DNA from: CAVVFX01 sp963777595
GTDB taxonomy: Bacteria; Acidobacteriota; Terriglobia; Bryobacterales; Bryobacteraceae
Direction of reading: 5' to 3'
Assembly (NCBI GenBank): GCA_963777595.1
Contig: CAVZRE010000072.1
Location: 62,001-126,000, forward strand
DNA length: 64,000 nucleotides
The translations under genes were made by a program, and so were the position numbers. Below are positions 57,024-64,000 of the stretch, one piece after another; position 1 is the stretch's first letter; every line of letters starts with the position of its first letter. The notes under the pieces are model-generated. The model was given only the letters and a program-made list of their open reading frames with translations. It ran no database searches and was not told the origin of the DNA.

Positions 57024-58841
57024 TCATGATCCCAAAGCTCCCGGATTCGCAACGGTAGAAACATCCCCCAAACCCTCTCCCAAATATTTCTGGCGAAGCA
57101 ACCGGCGCACGATCTTCCCGCTCTGCGTCTTCGGCAATTCACTGATGAGTAAGATCTCGCGAGGTCGCAATGTCGGACCCAGTTCATTCACGACCGTAGC
57201 GGAGACCGCTGCCGCTTCCAAGTGCGTGCCAGGCTGCGGCACCACGTATCCGACAATCGCCTCGCCCCGCAAATCATCTGGAACGCCAATCACCGCGGCT
57301 TCGGCAACTCCAGGATGCCGCATCATCGCCTCCTCGACCTCGGCCGGACCAACCTTCCTCCCAGCCACATTCATGGATTCATCCGCGCGGCCATGCAGAA
57401 ACCAGTGGCCATCCTCATCCACGCTGGCCCAATCGCCGTGGTACCACATGCCGGGAAAGCGCGACCAGTACGTGTCAAGATACCGCTTCGGATCTCTCCA
57501 CACGCCCCGCGTCATGGAAGGCGACGGCTGAGTACAGACCAGGTAACCCATTCGCCCGCGCACCGGAATGCCATCTTCGTCCACCACCTCGGTAGCCATG
57601 CCGGGCGCCGGCGCTCCCAGGGTGCACGGCTTGAGTTCCTGGATCGGCAAAGGAAAAAGAAAACTGCCGACAATCTCCGTTCCGCCAGAGATATTGATAA
57701 TCGGACACCGTCCTCCGCCTACGCGTTCGAAATAACGGAGCCATGATTTCTCGTCCCACGGTTCGCCAGTCGAGCCCAGGATGCGCAGAGACGGCATCGC
57801 CGGCAATTCATCCGTGCCCTGAATCAACATCCGGATCGCCGTCGGAGAAACGCCCAGCGTAGTGATACCATGCTGTCCGATCATCTGCCACAAACGCGTC
57901 GACGTCGGATAATCGGGCGCGCCGTCGTAAAGAAAAATCGTCCCGCCGAACAAGTGATTTCCCAGAATGGTCCACGGTCCCATCATCCAGCCGATGTCGG
58001 ATAGCCAGAAGAAAAGGTCATCGCGCTGGTGATCGAAAGCCAGCCAGATTTCTTTGCCCATTTGTGCGAGACAGCCGGCGTGTGTGTGGACCACGCCTTT
58101 CGGCTTCCCCGTCGTCCCGGACGTGTACAGCATCAGCGCCAGATGCTCCGAGTCGAGCGACACGGTAGAAAATGAAGCCGGCTGTCCTGACATCAGCTTC
58201 TCGGCAGTGACACGTTCGACCGTCGGCGGCATCTTCTCCGCGAGCGGAATCTTCTTCCCGCGCCGGATCATATACTCCGTCGTGAAGACCACACGCGCGC
58301 CGCTATCTTCGATGCGCGCGCCAATCGCCCCCGCTCCAAACCCGGCGAAAATTGGCACCACCGTCATGCCGGCTTTGAAGCACCCATAGAGAATCGGCAA
58401 AATCTCAGGGACCATCGGCATACACAACGCGACTCGGTCGCCCGGACGTAAACCGAGCCCGACCAGCCCATTCGCCACGCGATTCGCATCGTCGCGCAAC
58501 TCCTCAAACGTGATGCTCCGTGTTGCTCCGTCTTCGCCCTCCCAGATGCACGCTACGCGTCCGGATCCCGCCCATCGGTCAAGGCAGTTGTGCGCGATGT
58601 TGAGCCGGCCGCCCGTGAACCATTGCGCCCATTCCGGTCCGCGACTCGCGTCCATCACCTGGCGATAGGGTTCAAACCACGAAACATCCATTTCACGCAT
58701 CAGTTCGTCCCAGAAGCGCTCCGCGTGCTCCACGGAAAACCGCAGGAATGCCTCGCGATCGTGGAACCCGAGTCGCCGCATGAAGCGCCAGACATTGGTC
58801 CGCTCAATCCACTCTCGTGAGGGCGTCCACACCGCGTTCAT
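57024..58841 (-). CDS. Acyl-CoA synthetase, AMP-forming (possibly acetoacetyl-CoA synthetase)
   Basis: A 605-residue ANL enzyme. Motifs: LMLYTSGTTGKPKGV (P-loop), NISGGTEIVGSF, YHGDWASVDEDGHWFLHGR, and the catalytic lysine motif LPKTQSGKIVRRLLR. ATG at 58841 gives NAVWTPSREWIERTNVWRFM; the open frame upstream lacks family sequence. The N-terminus has the fold of acetyl- or acetoacetyl-CoA synthetases rather than of long-chain ligases. It lies downstream of hmgA; since tyrosine breakdown ends in acetoacetate, activation of acetoacetate is an attractive guess. It is not proven from sequence. Confidence 0.85.
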   Translation of the reverse strand: MNAVWTPSREWIERTNVWRFMRRLGFHDREAFLRFSVEHAERFWDELMREMDVSWFEPYRQVMDASRGPEWAQWFTGGRLNIAHNCLDRWAGSGRVACIWEGEDGATRSITFEELRDDANRVANGLVGLGLRPGDRVALCMPMVPEILPILYGCFKAGMTVVPIFAGFGAGAIGARIEDSGARVVFTTEYMIRRGKKIPLAEKMPPTVERVTAEKLMSGQPASFSTVSLDSEHLALMLYTSGTTGKPKGVVHTHAGCLAQMGKEIWLAFDHQRDDLFFWLSDIGWMMGPWTILGNHLFGGTIFLYDGAPDYPTSTRLWQMIGQHGITTLGVSPTAIRMLIQGTDELPAMPSLRILGSTGEPWDEKSWLRYFERVGGGRCPIINISGGTEIVGSFLFPLPIQELKPCTLGAPAPGMATEVVDEDGIPVRGRMGYLVCTQPSPSMTRGVWRDPKRYLDTYWSRFPGMWYHGDWASVDEDGHWFLHGRADESMNVAGRKVGPAEVEEAMMRHPGVAEAAVIGVPDDLRGEAIVGYVVPQPGTHLEAAAVSATVVNELGPTLRPREILLISELPKTQSGKIVRRLLRQKYLGEGLGDVSTVANPGALGS

Positions 58842-58945
58842 TGAGTCACCCGATACTGTAATCGATTCAGTTTCGCAGCCGTAACTGTATCTCCGTCGCG
58901 GAGACCCATCGGTTTTCGACGTCCGCAAGTCACACGGCAGCCTTT

Positions 58946-60053
58946 TCACGCTTGACTCCAGGTCTTCCAGTAATCTTGCCACTCCACAAGCTCGCCGGCT
59001 GGCAGCACGTGAATGGGATTCAACCCGTCAAGCATCACCGCGGATTCATCCGTGATGCTTTTCTTTCTTTGATTGAGCAGCGCCTTCGGATGCGGGCCGT
59101 GATGGATGCCGCGCGGGTGCAGCGTCGCCATCCCTGCCTTGATTTATCGCGGCTGAAGAAATCGCCATCGTGATAGAAAATGAACTCGTCGTAATCGGTA
59201 TTGCGATGAAAGAACGGCACCCGCATCGCGTCTTCATCCTGCTCCAGTGGCCGCGGCAGAAAGCTGCACACCACCGCGCCTTCCGTAATGAAAGTGCTAT
59301 GCGCGCTGGGCGGCAAGATGGACCGCGATGGCTCATCACTGGCCGGATGTCGCGCATGTTGATCTTCCACACCGTCAGATCGCCCTTCCAGCCGACCACA
59401 TCGAGCGGATTGAACGGATACACCACTTTCGAAATCTCGTCCTCCACTTTGATGCGAATTTCCCACTCGCGTTATCGTCGTCCAGATGCGCGTCCGGCTC
59501 CGGCGTCGTGATCACCGCCGGATCGTACAGCGCATGCTGCCCGAGCAAGCCCTTTCTCGGGCGGATCGAATTCCGTCCGCGATTGGATAATCAGGAAGAA
59601 ATTGTCGCTGCTCTCCGGCACGACGCGATAAGTCACCGCGCGCGGCATCACGATGTAGTCGCCCTTCTCAAAAGTCAGCGGGTCCGAAATCCGTCTCGAT
59701 GAGTCCCGTTGCCGCGGTGCACGAAGATCAGTTCATCGCCATCCGCGTTGCGGAAGTAGAACGGCATCGGCTGCGGAACGCCGCGACACATACACCTGCA
59801 CGTCCTGATTTCCCAGCACCGCAACCGGCATGCCTTCCGGGTCGCTCAGATCCGATGGTTCCACAAGATTCAGATCGAAGCAGTGCGGCCGCAGTTTGCC
59901 TTCGAACCGGATCCAGCCGGTCGGTGGATGCGCGTGATAAAGATGCGCGCTCTTACCGTAGAATCCCTTGCGCCCATGCTCTTCTTCGTAAGTGCCCTCC
60001 GGCAATCCTACATGCGCCTGACTGGCGAACTTGCCTTTCTTGAGCGGATACAT
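58946..60053 (-). pseudogene. hmgA: Homogentisate 1,2-dioxygenase, multiple frameshifts
   Basis: Iron enzyme opening the ring of homogentisate to maleylacetoacetate. The start at 60053 reads MYPLKKGKFASQAHVGLPEG and EHGRKGFYGKSAHLYHAHPP. Later pieces, in several frames: NADGDELIFVHRG, SKVVYPFNPLDVVGWKGDLT, PFFHRNTDYDEFIFYHDGDF (iron ligand region with His and Glu), and ATLHPRGIHHGPHPKAL (final His ligand), ending WQDYWKTWSQA. At least four frame changes are needed between about 59.1 and 59.8 kb. All conserved blocks are present in order, so assembly errors are more likely than decay. It overlaps the HPPD gene by about 46 bases as read. Confidence 0.85.
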
Positions 60054-61195
60054 CTACCTAGATTTCCCCGGAGCGCCTGCTCCCGCTCGATCGCCTCAAA
60101 GAGCGCCTTAAAATTGCCCTTTCCAAAACTCCGGCTCCCTTTGCGCTGGATCACTTCGAAAAACAAAGTCGGCCGGTCCTCCACCGGACGAGTGAAGATC
60201 TGCAGCATGTAGCCTTCATCGTCCCGATCGACCAGAATACCTAATTCCTCGAGCGCTGCAACCGGCTCATCAATCGGCCCCGTCCGTGACAACAGATCCC
60301 GGTAGTACGTCGGAGGCACGCGCAAAAATTCTACGCCCTGCCGGCGCAGCTTCGACACTGTGCCGATGATGTCCCCGGTGGCGAGCGCGATGTGCTGGAC
60401 TCCCGGTCCGCGATAGAACTCCAGATATTCTTCGATCTGCGATTTCCGCTTTCCTTCCGCCGGCTCGTTGATCGGGAACTTCACTCTCCCGTTGCCATTC
60501 GACATTACTTTCGACATCAGCGCGGAGTATTCCGTGCTGATGTCGTTGTCATCGAAATGTTTGAATAACTTGAAGCCCATCACCTCGCGATAGAAATCCA
60601 CCCAGCGGTTCATCTCGCCCCACCCGACATTGCCGACAATGTGATCGATGTGCTTGAGCCCGGTTGGCCGCGCGACAAAATCATCATTTTCCACCGCTCG
60701 GAAACCGGGCAGAAACGTTCCGCGGTAGTTCGCGCGTTCGACAAAGGTGTGGATGGTATCGCCGTAGGCGGCGATAGAAGCAAGACGCACTTCCCCGCTA
60801 TCGTCGCGCAGCGTCTCCGGCGGGCGTATGCTTTTCGCTCCGCGCGAAGTCGTCTCGCGCCACGCCGCTTCAGCATCGTCCACCCATAACGCAATATCGT
60901 GTACGCCATCCCCATGTTGCCGGATTAGCTCGGAGATCGCATGGTCCGGACGTAGCGGCGTCGTCAGGACGAAACGGATCTTATCCTGTACCAGCAAATA
61001 CGATGCGAGGTCGCGTGACCCGGTCTCCGGCCCGCGATACGCCGCGAAACGAAATCCGAATGCCGAACGGTAATAGTGCGCCGCTTGTCGCGCGTTGCCC
61101 GCATAGAATTCGACATAATCCGTGCCGTTCAGAGGCAGGAAGTCCTTCGCCGTCGCAACCGGGCCTCTAGCCTGCTCTTCCGCTTGTTGCAGCAT
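60008..61195 (-). CDS. hppD: 4-hydroxyphenylpyruvate dioxygenase
   Basis: Non-heme iron enzyme converting 4-hydroxyphenylpyruvate to homogentisate. About 395 residues: an N-terminal vicinal-oxygen-chelate half (LNGTDYVEFYAGNARQAAHY, HDIALWVDDAEAAW) and a catalytic C-terminal half (LKHIDHIVGNV with an iron-ligand His, PGVQHIALAT with a second, and LFFEVIQRKGSRSFGKGNFK with the Glu ligand). ATG at 61195 follows a GGAGAAG ribosome-binding site and overlaps the end of hisC by 29 bases. The last 15 or so residues after ALRGNL look unlike the family, and the stop may be displaced by an indel. Confidence 0.92.
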   Translation of the reverse strand: MLQQAEEQARGPVATAKDFLPLNGTDYVEFYAGNARQAAHYYRSAFGFRFAAYRGPETGSRDLASYLLVQDKIRFVLTTPLRPDHAISELIRQHGDGVHDIALWVDDAEAAWRETTSRGAKSIRPPETLRDDSGEVRLASIAAYGDTIHTFVERANYRGTFLPGFRAVENDDFVARPTGLKHIDHIVGNVGWGEMNRWVDFYREVMGFKLFKHFDDNDISTEYSALMSKVMSNGNGRVKFPINEPAEGKRKSQIEEYLEFYRGPGVQHIALATGDIIGTVSKLRRQGVEFLRVPPTYYRDLLSRTGPIDEPVAALEELGILVDRDDEGYMLQIFTRPVEDRPTLFFEVIQRKGSRSFGKGNFKALFEAIEREQALRGNLGRCIRSRKASSPVRRM

Positions 61196-62273
61196 AACTT
61201 CTCCTGAAGGCTTCGATACAAAGCCGGTTCTCTTCGTCGGTTCCCGTAGAGACACGCAGGCAGTTGGGCAGTCCAAAAGCCCTCAGCGGCCGGACCACCA
61301 CTCCCTGTGTCAGCAAATATTGAAAAATCGCGTTAGCCTCCTGCTCCTCCGGCAGCGCGATCATGACAAAATTCGCATGAGACGGCGCTGCGGTGATTCC
61401 CATCTCCTTGAAGCCTGAGGCAAGAAACTCGAGCGACCGCGAATTCTGTTCGAGCGATCGGTGCAAAAACTCGTGATCCGATAATGCCGCAATCCCCGCA
61501 GCCTGCGCCGGCGCCGAAGGCTCGAACGGCAGCTTCACTTTCAGAAGATTGCGGATCAACTCCTCGTGCGCGAAGCCGTAGCCGATCCTCACCCCGGCCA
61601 ACCCGTAAACCTTCGAGAATGTCCGCAGCGTGATCACGTTGTCGTAGCGGTAGTACATCGAGTCCGGATACCGGGGATCGTCCTTAGCATATTCGAAGTA
61701 CGCTTCATCGAGAATGATCAGCACGCGCTCCGGCACATGTCTGTAAAACTCTTCGAACTCGTGCCGGGAAAAGATAGTGCCCGTCGGATTGTTGGGATTC
61801 GCCAAGTACACGATCTTGGTTCGCGAATTAATTTGTTCGGCCAGCGCGGGCAGATCGTAATGCCAGTCCCGGTAAGCTACGGTCCGGTACGTAACTCCGC
61901 GGGAACGCGCCAGCACCTGGAATCCGATGAAAGCCGCTTCCGTAGTCAGCACCTCGTCTTCATCGCAAAGAAAAGCGCGAATGATGTTGGACATGATGCC
62001 TTCTGATCCACTGCCGGCGATCACGTTGTCCAACTTCACCCCGAACTTTTGCGCCAGGACTTCACGCAAATCGAGTCCGCCGTTGGGATAGAGATTCAAC
62101 GTGTCGAGCGTTTGGCGCGCCGCTTCGATCGCGCGCGGGGAAGTTCCCAGCGGATTCTCGTTCGAAGCCAGCTTGACCACCCGTCTCAGCCCGTATTCCC
62201 GGCGGACCGATTCAGCAGTCCGCCCGGCTTCATAGGGCCTCAGCGCCTCGATATAAGGAGGGACCAGTGGCAC
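61167..62273 (-). CDS. hisC: Histidinol-phosphate/aromatic aminotransferase (HisC family)
   Basis: A 368-residue class I/II PLP aminotransferase. Seen: VKLASNENPLGTSPRAIEAA, YPNGGLDLREVLA, YLANPNNPTGTIFSRHE, ILDEAYFEYA, and the PLP lysine in TFSKVYGLAGVRIGYG. The HisC family transfers amino groups on histidinol phosphate and often on aromatic amino acids. Its placement just before hppD and hmgA, with phhA on the other side, suggests it makes 4-hydroxyphenylpyruvate from tyrosine here. A housekeeping histidine role cannot be excluded. Confidence 0.92.
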   Translation of the reverse strand: MPLVPPYIEALRPYEAGRTAESVRREYGLRRVVKLASNENPLGTSPRAIEAARQTLDTLNLYPNGGLDLREVLAQKFGVKLDNVIAGSGSEGIMSNIIRAFLCDEDEVLTTEAAFIGFQVLARSRGVTYRTVAYRDWHYDLPALAEQINSRTKIVYLANPNNPTGTIFSRHEFEEFYRHVPERVLIILDEAYFEYAKDDPRYPDSMYYRYDNVITLRTFSKVYGLAGVRIGYGFAHEELIRNLLKVKLPFEPSAPAQAAGIAALSDHEFLHRSLEQNSRSLEFLASGFKEMGITAAPSHANFVMIALPEEQEANAIFQYLLTQGVVVRPLRAFGLPNCLRVSTGTDEENRLCIEAFRRSYAATSGRAG

Positions 62274-62365
62274 CCGAAATTGCCTCTCTGTACGCAGCGT
62301 ACCATAGCACCTCCCTCAAGTGGTTGTCTTTAGTGACGGCATTTGGTATGAATAAGACGTACCAC

Positions 62366-62377
62366 GGACTTCAGTCC
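62366..62377. repeat. REP-like palindrome, core GACTTCAG
   Basis: The 12-base palindrome GGACTTCAGTCC (5-pair stem, 2-base loop) lies between the hisC and phhA starts, about 15 bases before phhA. It shares its core with the elements at 4412-4429 and 26069-26086. Near a promoter it could also be an operator. Confidence 0.45.
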
Positions 62378-62391
62378 CCCTGGAGTTTTTT

Positions 62392-63330
62392 ATGCCCGAA
62401 ACCTCTGTAGTCAGTGAAGATTTAGCGCGAGGACTGACCACGGGCAATGCGCCATTTGTCGAGCAGGCTCGCTCCCGCGGTGAGCTTTTCATAAAGCAAG
62501 CGTATGACTTGTACTCGCAGGCGAATCATGACACATGGCATCTCTTATGGCATCGCCTGCAGCCGCGCTGGGAACGTTATGCCAACATCCACTTTTTGCA
62601 GGGTGTCGAGACCTTGCACCTCCCGTCAGACCGCATCCCGACGCTGACCGGCATCAATCGCATTCTCCGCCCAATGACCGGATTTCAGGCTAAGCCAGTG
62701 AGCGGCTATGTGCCGGCCTATCTCTTCTTCGACTGCCTCCGGCGTCGCGAATTTCCTACCACTATTACGATTCGATCCGCGGACCAATTGGACTATCTGC
62801 CTGAGCCCGACATCTTTCACGACATCGCCGGCCACGTGCCCATGCATACCGATAAAGCTTTCGCTGACGCCTTAGTCCGTTTTGGTGATTGTGCCCGCAC
62901 TGCGGTCGAAATCACTTCAGGCATTCAAGACGAGAAGCAACGGGCGCGTCGTCTGACAAGCATCATCCGGGCCATGTCGCGCTTCTTCTGGTTTACCGTG
63001 GAATTCGGTCTGATGCGCGGCCCGCGAGGCCTCTGCGCTTACGGTAGCGGACTGCTCAGTTCCTATGGCGAACTCGAACACGCCATCGAATCGGACGAAG
63101 TCGGACGCTATCCCATCCAGACGGAATGGGTGATCCATGAAGTCTTCGAAATCGATCATTATCAACCGCTCCTCTTTATCGTCGATTCTTTCGATCATCT
63201 GTTTGAACTGGTGAATCAACTGGAACGGTGGATGCGCGAGGGTAAGTTGAACAACGTGGCTCCCGGTCCGCCACACATCGACGAGCGCGACCTCCGCAGC
63301 TTCCTCGACGCGACCGTCTGTCACGTGTAA
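62392..63330 (+). CDS. phhA: Phenylalanine 4-monooxygenase
   Basis: Pterin-dependent, iron-containing aromatic amino acid hydroxylase that converts phenylalanine to tyrosine. The 312 residues carry HFLQGVETLHLPSDRIPTL, the iron-binding EPDIFHDIAGHVPMHTDKAF (two His ligands), FFWFTVEFGLMR (Glu ligand), GLCAYGSGLLSSYGELEHAI and QTEWVIHEVFEIDHYQPLLFIV. It has the bacterial length and no regulatory domain. It is divergent from the tyrosine-degradation genes, which it feeds. No pterin carbinolamine dehydratase gene is visible. Confidence 0.94.
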   Translation: MPETSVVSEDLARGLTTGNAPFVEQARSRGELFIKQAYDLYSQANHDTWHLLWHRLQPRWERYANIHFLQGVETLHLPSDRIPTLTGINRILRPMTGFQAKPVSGYVPAYLFFDCLRRREFPTTITIRSADQLDYLPEPDIFHDIAGHVPMHTDKAFADALVRFGDCARTAVEITSGIQDEKQRARRLTSIIRAMSRFFWFTVEFGLMRGPRGLCAYGSGLLSSYGELEHAIESDEVGRYPIQTEWVIHEVFEIDHYQPLLFIVDSFDHLFELVNQLERWMREGKLNNVAPGPPHIDERDLRSFLDATVCHV

Positions 63331-63401
63331 CACAGACTTCGGTCGGCGCCTTTTGCCGCTCTCCGCGAACCCATGCTCCCGTATGATCAAATAGATCCAT
63401 A

Positions 63402-64000
63402 GTGAGGCAGCCGGCAGTCAAATCCTGTGTACGCGTAGTCGTGGCGATTGCCGTAGCGGCATCCCTCCAAGCCGCCGACACCAACGCCAAACGAGCCGCT
63501 CGCCTCTGGTCGCTGCAACCGGTCGTGCGTCCAAGCGTTCCCCCGGGCGTGAATCCGATTGATGCTCTCGTCGGCGCGATGTATCAGGAGAAGGGCCTGC
63601 ATGCGGCGCCGAAAGCCGGCAAGCTCACGCTCCTACGCCGCGTCTATTTCGACCTGGTGGGTTTGCCGCCGACCGTCGCCGAACAGGACGCCTTCCTCCA
63701 GGACAACTCGCCCGATGCTTACGAAAAAGTAGTCGACCGCCTCCTGGCCAGTGAACAGCACGGAGTGCGCTGGGCGCGTCACTGGCTCGACGTACTCCGC
63801 TACGCCGATCTCGATGGCCTCGATGGTTCCGTCATGCCCGCCGCGCCCGGCATCTATCTCTGGCGCGATTGGGTGATCAATGCCCTCAACCAGGACATGC
63901 CGTATGACGAGTTCGTGCGCGCGCAGATTCTAGGGAATCGCTACCGGCCGGAAACCATTACCGCGGCCAGTGGACGCCGCACACGCGCGGCCGGACCAGT
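63402..64000 (+). CDS. DUF1549-containing exported protein, incomplete at the window edge
   Basis: GTG at 63402 opens a leader (RQPAVKSCVRVVVAIAVAAS). The visible 199 residues then show the DUF1549 pattern: NPIDALVGAMYQEKGL, LLRRVYFDLVGLPPTVAEQD, YEKVVDRLLASEQHGVRWAR, HWLDVLRYADLDGLDG, and LWRDWVINALNQDMPYDEFV. The frame is open to the last base of the window, so the rest, expected to include a CxxCH region and DUF1553, lies outside. It is a paralogue of the gene at 26089-28288. Confidence 0.85.
   Translation, partial: MRQPAVKSCVRVVVAIAVAASLQAADTNAKRAARLWSLQPVVRPSVPPGVNPIDALVGAMYQEKGLHAAPKAGKLTLLRRVYFDLVGLPPTVAEQDAFLQDNSPDAYEKVVDRLLASEQHGVRWARHWLDVLRYADLDGLDGSVMPAAPGIYLWRDWVINALNQDMPYDEFVRAQILGNRYRPETITAASGRRTRAAGP

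Overview
The window is high-GC bacterial DNA with the gene content of an acidobacterium, probably near Solibacter/Bryobacterales. The pointers are two very large Oar-like receptors with an N-terminal carboxypeptidase-regulatory domain, a secreted repeat protein of the same domain type, DUF1549/DUF1553 and DUF1501 proteins, and many tightly coupled operons. This placement rests on family content and is not a phylogenetic result. No tRNA, rRNA, CRISPR array, IS element or prophage was seen.

Layout. 0-2.4 kb: lepA (incomplete, minus) divergent from ribH-nusB. 2.5-6.8 kb: a four-gene acid-sugar operon (DUF1537 kinase, PdxA-type dehydrogenase, sodium/solute symporter, HpcH/HpaI aldolase). 6.8-11.1 kb: a LigB-type dioxygenase, a small coiled-coil protein, a TIM-barrel isomerase-like protein, a secreted repeat protein and a YggU protein. 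11.4-15.2 kb: an Oar-like receptor. 15.2-28.3 kb: an 11-gene minus-strand run. It begins with DUF1549/1553 and DUF1501 proteins, continues with an ECF sigma/RskA-like anti-sigma pair, and ends in a seven-gene module: MoxR ATPase, unknown protein, zincin-VWA protein, unknown protein, PaaK-like adenylating enzyme and two radical SAM proteins. This module is the best candidate for an undescribed system. 29-33.5 kb: GAF-GAF-SpoIIE phosphatase, lysA and trpB2 in a coupled operon. 34-40 kb: one orphan NRPS with the unusual order A-T-A-C-T-TE. 40-47.4 kb: deoC, an RcnA-like Ni/Co exporter with a His-repeat loop, and an RND pump with its fusion protein. 47.4-50.1 kb: a MazEF-like pair, a hypothetical gene and a TPR/ATP-grasp protein. 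50.1-56.8 kb: a second Oar-like receptor, a small exported protein and a membrane VWA protein. 57-63.3 kb: a phenylalanine/tyrosine degradation cluster (phhA divergent from hisC-hppD-hmgA and an acyl-CoA synthetase that may activate acetoacetate). 63.4 kb to the end: the start of another DUF1549 protein.

Several genes are split by frameshifts: lepA, the DUF1549 gene, the RND pump and its partner, the second Oar receptor, the small exported gene beside the VWA gene, the VWA gene and hmgA. Conservation resumes in another frame each time with no loss of sequence, so most are probably single-base assembly errors and not true decay. They concentrate at 43-60 kb.
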